From Pseudoflavonifractor sp902362925 (GTDB lineage Bacteria > Bacillota > Clostridia > Oscillospirales > Oscillospiraceae): a stretch of DNA of 64,000 nucleotides. Below are positions 26,679 through 33,989 of this stretch, piece by piece. Location of the stretch: the NCBI GenBank assembly GCA_902362925.1, contig CABIYL010000001.1; one strand, given 5' to 3'. The position numbers and the translations under genes were made by a program. The stretch's first letter is position 1; every line of letters begins with the position of its first letter. The notes below the pieces were generated by a model. The model saw only the letters and a program-made list of their open reading frames with translations, was not told the origin of the DNA and searched no databases.

Positions 26679-27860
26679 TCACTGGGCCTTGGTCAGAAGC
26701 TTCTTGTAGCTGGCGTCAATGGCCAGGGCGCCCAGGGGTGCGGTGACCAGGATAGCCACCACCGCCACGGTGAGGACAATCTGGCCGCAGCCCAGGCCCA
26801 TAGCCAGGGGCACGCCGCCGATGGCGGCCTGAACGGTGGCCTTGGGCAGGTAGCTGAGGACGCAGAACAGCTTCTCCTTCCGGCTGAAGCCAGACCCGGC
26901 CACGCAGATGACCACGCCCAGGGCCCGGAAGCACAGGGCGCCCAGCACGGCCAGCACCGCGGCGGCGCCCGCGGCGGCGGCGTACTTCAGGTCCACGGCG
27001 GCGCCCACCAGCACGAAGAGGGCCACCTCAGCGGCCACCCACAGCTTGGAGAACTTGGCGGACAGGCGGACGGCCACCTCACCCCGGAACCGCTGGAGGC
27101 CAACGCCCATGCCCATGACGGCCAGCAGACCGGAGAAGGGGAACAGACCCTCCAGGGCGTCCTCAGCGGCCACCAGCAAGAAGGCCAGGGACAGCAGGAT
27201 GACCACCTTCACGGAGTCCCGCATGTGGAATTTTTTGAAGAAGGCAGCCAGCACCGCGCCCATTCCCAGACCCACCAGAGCGCCCGACACAATGGACACA
27301 GGCACACCGGCCAGGGTGAGGGGAGAGGCCCCCTGGCCGGAGGCCAGACCGGTAAACATGGTGAACATGACGATGACAAACACGTCGTCCACGCTGGCGC
27401 CCGCCAGCACCAGCTGGGGGATGCCTTTGTCCGTGCCGTAGCCCTCCTCGGTGACCTTGATCATCCGGGGGACGATGACGGCGGGGGACACGGCGCCCAC
27501 CACCGCGCCGATGATGGCCGCATCCAGCACGCTGACCCCCAGCAGCCGGGGCGCCAGCAGCACCATACCCGCAATCTCAAAGCAGGCGGGCAGGAAGCAC
27601 ATAAGCACCGCCGGACGGCCCACCCGCTTCAGGGCGGCCACGTCCAGGGTCAGGCCCGCACGGGTGAGGATGATGATAAGGGCCAGCTGCCGCAGGTCGG
27701 CGGAGATGTTCAGCAGGCTGTCGGAGAGCAGGTTCAGGCAGGAGGGCCCCAGCAGGATGCCGGCGGCAATCATGCCGATGAGCGGGGGCAGCCGCAGCTT
27801 CCCCGCCAGCGCCCCCAGGAGCAGCCCCAGGAGCAGGATATAGGCCAGACTTGTCAACAT
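26679..27860 (-). CDS. Cation/proton antiporter under fluoride riboswitch control
   Basis: 393 residues with 11-13 hydrophobic segments and the Na+/H+ exchanger fold ('LIGMIAAGILLGPSCL', 'AIIGAVVGAVSPAVIVPRMI', 'LVLAGASVDDVFVIVMFT' carrying an Asp pair, 'LPKATVQAAIGGVPLAMG'). It is shorter than the antiporter at 8.5 kb and lacks TrkA-C modules. The leader holds a fluoride riboswitch, which in other Firmicutes controls CrcB, ClC-F and some CPA antiporters, so a role in fluoride or acid stress is likely. GGAAG precedes ATG 27860 by 6 nt. Confidence 0.85.
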   Translation of the reverse strand: MLTSLAYILLLGLLLGALAGKLRLPPLIGMIAAGILLGPSCLNLLSDSLLNISADLRQLALIIILTRAGLTLDVAALKRVGRPAVLMCFLPACFEIAGMVLLAPRLLGVSVLDAAIIGAVVGAVSPAVIVPRMIKVTEEGYGTDKGIPQLVLAGASVDDVFVIVMFTMFTGLASGQGASPLTLAGVPVSIVSGALVGLGMGAVLAAFFKKFHMRDSVKVVILLSLAFLLVAAEDALEGLFPFSGLLAVMGMGVGLQRFRGEVAVRLSAKFSKLWVAAEVALFVLVGAAVDLKYAAAAGAAAVLAVLGALCFRALGVVICVAGSGFSRKEKLFCVLSYLPKATVQAAIGGVPLAMGLGCGQIVLTVAVVAILVTAPLGALAIDASYKKLLTKAQ

Positions 27861-27886
27861 GGTACTTCCATCCCTTCCGCAGGGGC

Positions 27887-27990
27887 AAAAAAAATCTGAT
27901 AACCCCTGCATCACACAAAATGCAGAAGTCATCAGCGTCAAACGCGGTTCGGGGCCACGCCCCGGGGAGCACTTCATTCCCCTGATTCAC
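27887..27990 (-). promoter_or_regulatory. Fluoride riboswitch (crcB motif) with terminator platform
   Basis: On the minus strand, the leader reads AGGGGAATGAAGTGCTCCCC, then a GC hairpin, then GAACCGCG and GCTGATGACTTCTGC. These match the crcB/fluoride aptamer, with GAAGT...ACTTC forming the pseudoknot. The 3' conserved CTGATGACTTCTGCAT also forms the 5' arm of a terminator (pairing with ATGCAG...ATCAG) followed by T8, 20-30 nt before the ribosome site. Fluoride binding would prevent termination. Identification is from motif memory; an Infam search against RF01734 would settle it. Confidence 0.8.
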
Positions 27991-28000
27991 TTGCGGAGGA

Positions 28001-28029
28001 ATGATACCACATTCTCCGCCCCCTGTCAA
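28001..28029 (-). promoter_or_regulatory. Sigma-A promoter of the riboswitch-antiporter gene
   Basis: On the minus strand TTGACA (28029-28024), a 17-bp spacer and TATCAT (28006-28001). Transcription would start just before the aptamer. Confidence 0.85.
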
Positions 28030-28104
28030 CCCCGGCCAGCCTTGCAAATTCCCCGGGAAAGGGATATCATAGGGGTAGAAAATGCGCTGATAAGGAGAGC
28101 ATCT

Positions 28105-28872
28105 ATGTACTTCGACACCCACGCCCACTACTATGACGACGCCTTTGACGCCGACCGGGATGAAGTCCTGTCCGCCCTGCCTGCCGCCGGGGTGGAGCTG
28201 GCCCTGTGTCCCGGCTGCGACCTGGTCAGTTCCCGGCAGTCGGTGGCCCTGGCGGAGCGGTACCCCCACCTGTACGCCGCCGTGGGCTTCCACCCCGAAA
28301 ACCTGGAGGGCGTCTCCCTGGACCAGCTCTCGGAGATTGAGGCCATGGCGGCCCACCCCAAGGTGAAGGCCATCGGGGAGATCGGCCTGGACTACTACTG
28401 GGAGAAGGACCCGGACAAGCGGAAGCTCCAGCGGGACTTCTGCTCCGCCCAGCTCTCCCTGGCCGAGAAGCTGGACCTGCCCGTCATTTTCCACGACCGG
28501 GAGGCCCACAAGGACAGCCTGGACATGGTACGGGCTCACCCCAACGCCCGTGGTGTGTTCCACTGCTACTCCGGCGGCGTGGAGGACGCCAAGACCCTGG
28601 TCATCATGGGCTGGATGGTGTCCTTCACCGGGGTGGTCACCTTCAAGAACGCCCGCCGGGCTCTGGAGGTCATCGAGTGGCTGCCCATGGACCGGATTAT
28701 GATCGAGACCGACGCGCCCTACATGGCCCCCGAGCCCTACCGGGGCAAGCGGAACGACTCCCGGTATGTGTTCCGCATGGCCGAGGCCATCGCCCAGGTA
28801 AAGGGCCTGACCGCCGAAGAGGTGGGGCGCATCACCACGGAAAACGGCAAACGATTTTTCAACATTCCCTGA
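28105..28872 (+). CDS. TatD-family metal-dependent deoxyribonuclease
   Basis: 255 residues, amidohydrolase-like TIM barrel. Metal ligands: FDTHAHYYD (DxHxH), 'AIGEIGLDYYW' (Glu), 'PVIFHDREAH', 'GVFHCYSGG' and 'ETDAPYMAPEP'. TatD enzymes trim DNA 3' ends and take part in DNA repair and stress responses. AAGGAGAG is 6 nt before ATG. It lies 15 nt upstream of a radical-SAM gene of the kind routinely linked to tatD. Confidence 0.93.
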   Translation: MYFDTHAHYYDDAFDADRDEVLSALPAAGVELALCPGCDLVSSRQSVALAERYPHLYAAVGFHPENLEGVSLDQLSEIEAMAAHPKVKAIGEIGLDYYWEKDPDKRKLQRDFCSAQLSLAEKLDLPVIFHDREAHKDSLDMVRAHPNARGVFHCYSGGVEDAKTLVIMGWMVSFTGVVTFKNARRALEVIEWLPMDRIMIETDAPYMAPEPYRGKRNDSRYVFRMAEAIAQVKGLTAEEVGRITTENGKRFFNIP

Positions 28873-28887
28873 CAGGAGGCGAATTGT

Positions 28888-29505
28888 ATGGAGACCATCA
28901 CCTATGAGTACGAGGGCGGGCTGTACGTGAACCTGACCAACCGCTGTGACTGCGCCTGTGTGTTCTGCCTGCGGCACAACGGCCACAAGGGCAGTATCTA
29001 CGCCGACGACCTGTGGCTGGACCACGAGCCCACCCGGGAGGAGGCCCTGGACGACTTCCTGCGCCGTGACCTGACCAGCTACCGGGAGATTGTGTTCTGC
29101 GGCTTCGGCGAGCCCATGTACCGTTGGGACGACATCGCCTGGCTCATCGACGCCCTGAAGGCTAAGTGCCCCAATCTGCCCCCGGTGCGCATCAACACCA
29201 ACGGCCACGCGGCATTGTTCCTGGGCCGGGACGTGACCCACGAGCTGTCCGGCCGGGTGGACACGGTGTCCATCTCTCTCAACGGCTCCACGGCGGAGGA
29301 GTACTGCGCCGTCACTCAGCCCAAGGACGGCCCCGCCGCCTGGAAGGCCATGCTGGACTTTGCCGCCCGGTGCCGGGAGTACGTGCCCCACGTAATTATG
29401 ACCATTGTGAACAAGGACAAGACCCCGGAGGAGATTGAGCGGTGCCGCCGCCTCACCATGGACCTGGGGGTCACCCTGCGGGTGAGAACCTACATCCCCG
29501 ATTAA
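28888..29505 (+). CDS. TatD-linked radical SAM protein
   Basis: 205 residues. The 4Fe-4S motif CDCACVFC (CxxxCxxC, ~19-26) is close to the N-terminus, followed by 'EIVFCGFGEPMYRWDD' (GGE-like) and 'INTNGHAALFLGRDV'. It is compact, with no auxiliary-cluster domain. The family is known by its constant neighbourhood with TatD; the substrate is unknown. Translation follows tatD by 15 nt with AGGAGGCG. Confidence 0.9.
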   Translation: METITYEYEGGLYVNLTNRCDCACVFCLRHNGHKGSIYADDLWLDHEPTREEALDDFLRRDLTSYREIVFCGFGEPMYRWDDIAWLIDALKAKCPNLPPVRINTNGHAALFLGRDVTHELSGRVDTVSISLNGSTAEEYCAVTQPKDGPAAWKAMLDFAARCREYVPHVIMTIVNKDKTPEEIERCRRLTMDLGVTLRVRTYIPD

Positions 29506-29514
29506 ACCCAAAAC

Positions 29515-29547
29515 AAAAGCGCCGTCCCTGCCGGGACGGCGCTTTTT
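29515..29547. terminator. Bidirectional terminator
   Basis: A 14-bp stem AAAAGCGCCGTCCC with loop TGCC, then T-run. Confidence 0.92.
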
Positions 29548-29552
29548 TCTGT

Positions 29553-30464
29553 TCAGGGTGCGGGGGAGGGGGTGATGGTGCCTCTGGCGGCGTCCACCTC
29601 CGCCATGGTGGGGATGGAGGGAGCCGCTCCGGGCCGGGACACCGCCAGGGCGGAGGCCAGGGAGGCGTTCTCCAGGCAGCGGGAGATGTCCTCGCCTCTG
29701 GCCAGGGAGGCCAGGAAGAAGCCGGTGAAGGTGTCACCGGCGGCGGTGGTGTCCACAGCCTTCACCTTGTAGGCCCCGTGGGAGAAGGTGTGCTCACTGT
29801 CCCGGTACACCACGCCCCGCTGTCCCAGGGTGAGCACCACCCGGGCATGGGGCCAGCGGGTGAGCAGGGTGTCCAGGATGGCTTCGTGCTCAGTCTCTCC
29901 GGTGAGGGCCTGGCCCTCCACCTCGTTGATGAGGAAGATGGACACCTTTTCAAAGGGAAACGCCTCCAGCATCCCCTGAGTGATGGGGGAGGGGTTGAAC
30001 ACCAGGGGAATCCCCAGCTCGCCGCAGCGGTTGGCCAGATAGCTGATATTGCTGATCTCATTCTGGGTGAGCACCATGTCCTCCGGCCCGAAATGGGAGA
30101 GCACGCTGTCGATGTACTCCTCCGTGACGGCCTGGTTGGAGCCGCCGTAGATGATGATATTGTTCTGTCCGGAGGCGTCCACCTGGATGATGGCGTGGCC
30201 GGTCATCTCAGCGGACACGCCCAGATGGTCCAGCTTCACGCCGCTGTGGGCCAGCATCCGCTCCAGCTCCTCGCCGCCCTTGCCCAGCATGCCGGCGTGA
30301 TAGGTCTCCGCACCCGCACGGGCCAGGGCCACCGACTGGTTGAGCCCCTTTCCGCCGCAGAAGTGGTCCAGCTTGCGGGCGGAGATGGTCTCCCCCGGCG
30401 TGACAAAATGCTCCACCTGATACACGTGGTCCACGTTCATGGAACCGAAATTCAGCAGCCGCAT
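29553..30464 (-). CDS. PfkB-family sugar kinase, ribokinase type
   Basis: 303 residues: the substrate-side motif 'DHFCGGKGLNQSVALARAGA' (~35-54), 'FNPSPI' and the C-terminal ATP/anion-hole motif VDTTAAGDTFTGFFLA with the catalytic Asp. This is closest to ribokinases, phosphorylating ribose or a related sugar. There is no sugar transporter or regulator beside it, so the substrate is open. I chose ATG 30464 (7 nt after GGAGG) over ATG 30470 (1 nt). Confidence 0.87.
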   Translation of the reverse strand: MRLLNFGSMNVDHVYQVEHFVTPGETISARKLDHFCGGKGLNQSVALARAGAETYHAGMLGKGGEELERMLAHSGVKLDHLGVSAEMTGHAIIQVDASGQNNIIIYGGSNQAVTEEYIDSVLSHFGPEDMVLTQNEISNISYLANRCGELGIPLVFNPSPITQGMLEAFPFEKVSIFLINEVEGQALTGETEHEAILDTLLTRWPHARVVLTLGQRGVVYRDSEHTFSHGAYKVKAVDTTAAGDTFTGFFLASLARGEDISRCLENASLASALAVSRPGAAPSIPTMAEVDAARGTITPSPAP

Positions 30465-30558
30465 GGCCATTCCTCCCTGTTATTTCCGCCCGGTCACGGC
30501 GTTTTCTCTGTTGGCACCATGATAGCATGAACCGGGGCGGAATGGCAAGGGGCTGCCC

Positions 30559-30684
30559 TCAGGCGGCCTCCTCGGCCAGCTCGGCCATGGCCTCACGCTC
30601 GCTGTCGGCGGAGAAGCAGAAGCGCCCGCAGGCGTCGTACACCTCCACATGACCATAGACCCAACGCATGGAATACTCCTTCAT
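30559..30684 (-). CDS. Small 41-residue protein, unknown
   Basis: MKEYSMRWVYGHVEVYDACG then RFCFSADSEREAMAELAEEAA. AGGAGCG is 6 nt before ATG 30684. The strand-turn-strand-helix layout (VEVYD..GRFCFSAD) and acidic C-terminal helix look like a genuine small protein; similar short ORFs with a 'GHVEVY...FSAD' pattern occur in related Clostridia from memory. Function unknown. Confidence 0.6.
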   Translation of the reverse strand: MKEYSMRWVYGHVEVYDACGRFCFSADSEREAMAELAEEAA

Positions 30685-30796
30685 AACCGGACGCTCCTTT
30701 CTGTCTGCCCCGCCCTGGCGGGCTGTCTCTGCTTTTCCTTACAGGCACAGTATAGCAAACAAGAAGTACTATAAACCGGACTTTTAAAAGAGACAC

Positions 30797-30832
30797 AAAA
30801 AAACTTCCCCGGACGGGATTCCGTCCGGGGAA
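30797..30832 (-). terminator. Terminator of the flavoprotein gene
   Basis: Minus strand: a 12-bp stem TTCCCCGGACGG with loop AATC, then G and T7. Confidence 0.9.
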
Positions 30833-30857
30833 ATGGGGAATTTGGTGGAAAACAGGC

Positions 30858-32798
30858 TTACTCGCCCAGCACGGCGGCTGCCGCGTTGGCGCCGGCCAGA
30901 CGGCCGGAGGTCAGAGCGAAGCCCAGGCCCACGCCCTCAACGTTGACGTAGGCGGCCACGCTGACGCCGCTGCAGTTGTTGCCGGTGGCGTACAGGCCGG
31001 AGATGGGGTTCATATCGTCATCCACCACCTGGAGCTCATTGGTCACATTCACACCGCCCAGGGCGCCCAGCACGGCGTTGTAGCCCTTGGTGACGTAGAA
31101 GGGGCCCTCCTCCACGGAGTAGACCAGGCTGTCGGCGCTCTTGAAGAACTCCTCGTCATAACCGTTGGCCACGTAGGTGTTGTAGCGGGACACGGTGTCC
31201 TTCAGGGTATCGGCGTCGCAGCCGATGAACTCGGCCACCTCGTCCAGGGTCTGGCACACCTTGCCGTCGCCGCTCTCGGTCAGCTTCTCAAAGTCGCTGG
31301 CAAAGACCTCCGGGTCCACAATGGCGTGGTAGATGGTCCGCTCGCCGTCCTCGCCGATGATGCCATTCTGGTCCCAGTAGTGGATCCAGGTGCCGGTGTT
31401 CTCATAGGAGCTGTCGCACCAGCGGTCCACGGTGGCCTGGTCCACGATGGTGTAGGCGTAGCCGCCCTGGGCCAGCACCGCGCTGGAGTACTCCACGGTG
31501 TCCTTCAGCAGGTCCTCGTTCATGAAGCGCTGACCCAGGTGGTTGACCCACAGGACAGGGGTATTCAGGGTCAGCTGCTCGGCCACCTCAATGTTGGCGG
31601 TCTTGGTGCCCACGCCGTGGTTCATGGTGAGCAGCTCGCCCTGGGCGGCGCCCACGTCGTACATCATCTGCAGGCCGGAGCCGTCGTTGCCGCCGATGAC
31701 GTTGACGGTCTCATACACCTTGTCGCCCAGCGCCTGGCGCATCATCTCCTCGTTGCCGGCGAAGCTGCCGGTGGAGACAATGACCGCGCCGGCGTTGACG
31801 GTCAGGGTGCCGCCGTCGGCCTTGGTGCACACCGCGCCCACCACGGCGCCGCTGTCATCGGTGAGCAGGCTGGTGGCGGTGGTGTTGTAGCGGATATCCA
31901 CGCCGTTGTCGTCCAGGGCCTGGCCCAGGTAGGTGAAGGGGTCGGCGTTGTTCCAGCGGTGGTAGATGATGGTCTCGTCAAAGTGGGCGATCTGCTGGGC
32001 GGTCTTGGACAGGTACACGTTGACGCCCTTGTCCAGCAGGTACTCCACCGTGTTCTTGGCCTCGCTGACGAAGGTGCGGATGAGCTGGGCGTTGGCCAGC
32101 TGGTTGCTCTGGTCCATCAGCTTGTCGTACCAGTACTCCTCGTCGGAGCCCAGGTCATCGCCGTACCGCTCGTACTGGAGGGAGGTGCCGATGGCGAACA
32201 TGCCCTGAGCGGCGTTGCCCATGCCGCCCAGCACGCCGGTGCTCTCCACGCCCACCACATTGGCGCCTGCCTCGGCGGCGCTGAGGGCGGCCATGGTGCC
32301 GGAGGCGCCCATGCCGATGACCAGCACGTCGGCGGTAACCTCCTCGTCCTCACCGGTGGGGGTCTCTTCCTCCTCCACGGTCATGCCGGCCTGGGTCATG
32401 GCGTCCTTGGCGGCGGCCATGACAGCCTCGCTGGTGACGGTGGCGCCGGACACGCCGTCAATGTTGGGGCTCTGGGCGTCCAGGATGGCCTGAGCCAGAT
32501 CGGGCAGGGCGGCCTGACCCACGCTCTCGGTCTCACTGTCGCCTACGGCGTCCACGGCGGTGATGACGCCGCCAGACACGGTGATGGTCACGCTGACCTC
32601 ACCGCCAAAGCCCTCGGCAGTGCCGGTGTAGGTGCCGTCAGTCACGCCGCCGGTGGGGGCCTGAGACGCCTCTTCGCTGGCGCTGGGGGAAACAGAAGGG
32701 GTGGTCTCCGTCTCCTGGTTGGTACAGCCCCCCAGAACAGCGGTCAGCATGGCGCCGCACAGCGCCAGGGACAGCAGCTTCTTTATGGTTCCTTTCAT
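30858..32798 (-). CDS. Flavinylated lipoprotein FAD-dependent reductase (fumarate-reductase-like)
   Basis: 646 residues: lipobox LGGC with Cys25, an FMN-binding domain (~55-135) carrying DGVSGATVTS at 114-123, the site for covalent FMN on Thr (about T122), then a fumarate reductase/succinate dehydrogenase flavoprotein domain starting DVLVIGMGASGTMAALSAAEAG-like (157 onward) and ending 'GVGLGFALTSGRLAGANAA'. Such proteins take electrons from a membrane flavin system and reduce extracellular acceptors (urocanate, acrylates, quinones or others). GGAGG is 8 nt before ATG. The divergent AraC gene probably senses the substrate. Confidence 0.9.
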   Translation of the reverse strand: MKGTIKKLLSLALCGAMLTAVLGGCTNQETETTPSVSPSASEEASQAPTGGVTDGTYTGTAEGFGGEVSVTITVSGGVITAVDAVGDSETESVGQAALPDLAQAILDAQSPNIDGVSGATVTSEAVMAAAKDAMTQAGMTVEEEETPTGEDEEVTADVLVIGMGASGTMAALSAAEAGANVVGVESTGVLGGMGNAAQGMFAIGTSLQYERYGDDLGSDEEYWYDKLMDQSNQLANAQLIRTFVSEAKNTVEYLLDKGVNVYLSKTAQQIAHFDETIIYHRWNNADPFTYLGQALDDNGVDIRYNTTATSLLTDDSGAVVGAVCTKADGGTLTVNAGAVIVSTGSFAGNEEMMRQALGDKVYETVNVIGGNDGSGLQMMYDVGAAQGELLTMNHGVGTKTANIEVAEQLTLNTPVLWVNHLGQRFMNEDLLKDTVEYSSAVLAQGGYAYTIVDQATVDRWCDSSYENTGTWIHYWDQNGIIGEDGERTIYHAIVDPEVFASDFEKLTESGDGKVCQTLDEVAEFIGCDADTLKDTVSRYNTYVANGYDEEFFKSADSLVYSVEEGPFYVTKGYNAVLGALGGVNVTNELQVVDDDMNPISGLYATGNNCSGVSVAAYVNVEGVGLGFALTSGRLAGANAAAAVLGE

Positions 32799-32989
32799 GT
32801 CATAATCCTCCTTGGTATCACGGGATGTGCCGGAAGGGCCCATTCCGGCACGTCCCACCGGGCCTGAATGTGGGGGCGCAGGTCTGACGGCCCGGTTTTC
32901 GTTAAAAGATTATCACATCCCTATTTCGTCAACAATTGACGCATGTTGTGCCAAAAGTGTCTTATTTTTGGATTTCACCCCAGGCGCTC

Positions 32990-33019
32990 TTGTGGCTGGC
33001 CGCGGAAAAACGGTATAAT
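32990..33019 (+). promoter_or_regulatory. Promoter of the AraC-type regulator
   Basis: TTGTGG (32990-32995), an 18-bp spacer and a perfect TATAAT (33014-33019). Confidence 0.6.
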
Positions 33020-33059
33020 AATAGCCGGCAAAACCTGAAAGCAGGGAGGGAATGGGGCT

Positions 33060-33950
33060 ATGGTGCAGCGCGGAGAGTGGAATCCGGTTCTGGCGGGACT
33101 GGCGGATGGGCCGGTGGAGGCTGGGGGCGTGACCCTGGCCGCGGAAGGACCGGGCGAGTACCCCGGCGGCCATTTTCTGCTTCTCTTTACCCCGGAGAGC
33201 GTGCGGCTGTGCCTGCGCAGTAAGCGGACCATCCCCCTGACACCCGGCAGCTTTCTGCTGCTGCGCAGCCGGAGGGGGTATCGGGTGGAGGATGGGCGGG
33301 TGCTGACCCTGCGCTATCCGGCCGCTTTCTTTGACGGGCTGTTTTTCAGCCAGCTGGCCGACTGCCGGATTCTGTTTGACATGCTGCAGCTGGAGGACCC
33401 GGAGGAGGAGTTCCTCTGCTTTGACTACCGCACAGGGGACCCGGTGTGGAGCTGCGCCCTGGCCCTGTGCCGGGAGCTGCTGACCAGGGACTCCTTCACC
33501 CCCAATCTGCTCCACTGCGGCACGACCCAGCTCTTCACCCTGCTCCAGAGGGGATTTCAGGGGCATCTCTCGGTGAGCCGCTCCACCATGCTGCGTGACA
33601 ATCCCTTCGGGCAGCTGCTCAAGTACATGGGGGACCACTACGACACCGTCACCCTGGCCGACCTGGCCCGCCGGTTCAACTACAATCCCAGCTATCTCTC
33701 GGCCTATTTCCGCCGGGTCACCGGCGAGACGTTCAGCCAGAAGCTCTACCACATCCGCATGGAGCAGGCCCTCTGGGCCCTGGAGCACACCGACCGGGCG
33801 GTGCAGGACATCAGCCAGTCCCTGGGCTTCCGGGAAAAGAGCTACTTCCTCCGCCGGTTCAAGGCGGAGTACGGCTGCACCCCCACCCAGTACCGCAGCC
33901 GTCTGGGCAAGGCCAAAAAAGGAGATAAAAACAGCGGGACATCCGGATAA
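33060..33950 (+). CDS. AraC-family regulator beside the flavoprotein reductase
   Basis: 296 residues: an N-terminal cupin-like sensor (~20-150, with 'PGSFLLLRSRRGYRVEDGR'), a linker and two C-terminal HTHs ('VTLADLARRFNYNPSYLSAYFRRVTG' and 'VQDISQSLGFREKSYFLRRFKAEYGCTPTQYR'). It is divergent from the extracellular reductase gene, so it is the natural activator. GGGAGGG lies upstream of ATG 33060. Confidence 0.92.
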   Translation: MVQRGEWNPVLAGLADGPVEAGGVTLAAEGPGEYPGGHFLLLFTPESVRLCLRSKRTIPLTPGSFLLLRSRRGYRVEDGRVLTLRYPAAFFDGLFFSQLADCRILFDMLQLEDPEEEFLCFDYRTGDPVWSCALALCRELLTRDSFTPNLLHCGTTQLFTLLQRGFQGHLSVSRSTMLRDNPFGQLLKYMGDHYDTVTLADLARRFNYNPSYLSAYFRRVTGETFSQKLYHIRMEQALWALEHTDRAVQDISQSLGFREKSYFLRRFKAEYGCTPTQYRSRLGKAKKGDKNSGTSG

Positions 33951-33967
33951 TTCCGGGTGTCCCGCTG
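33932..33967. terminator. Terminator overlapping the AraC gene stop
   Basis: CAGCGGGACA pairs with TGTCCCGCTG around an inner TCCGG/CCGGG stem, then TTTT. The stop codon lies inside the loop side. Confidence 0.75.
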
Positions 33968-33989
33968 CTTTTGCTTTTATTTGGGACGC

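Noticed and set aside
27577..29511. Long antisense open frames (here and at 36020-37279, 33957-36023, 58107-60062)
   Set aside because: They are His/Gly/Gln-rich shadows of GC-rich genes with no ribosome sites or domains.
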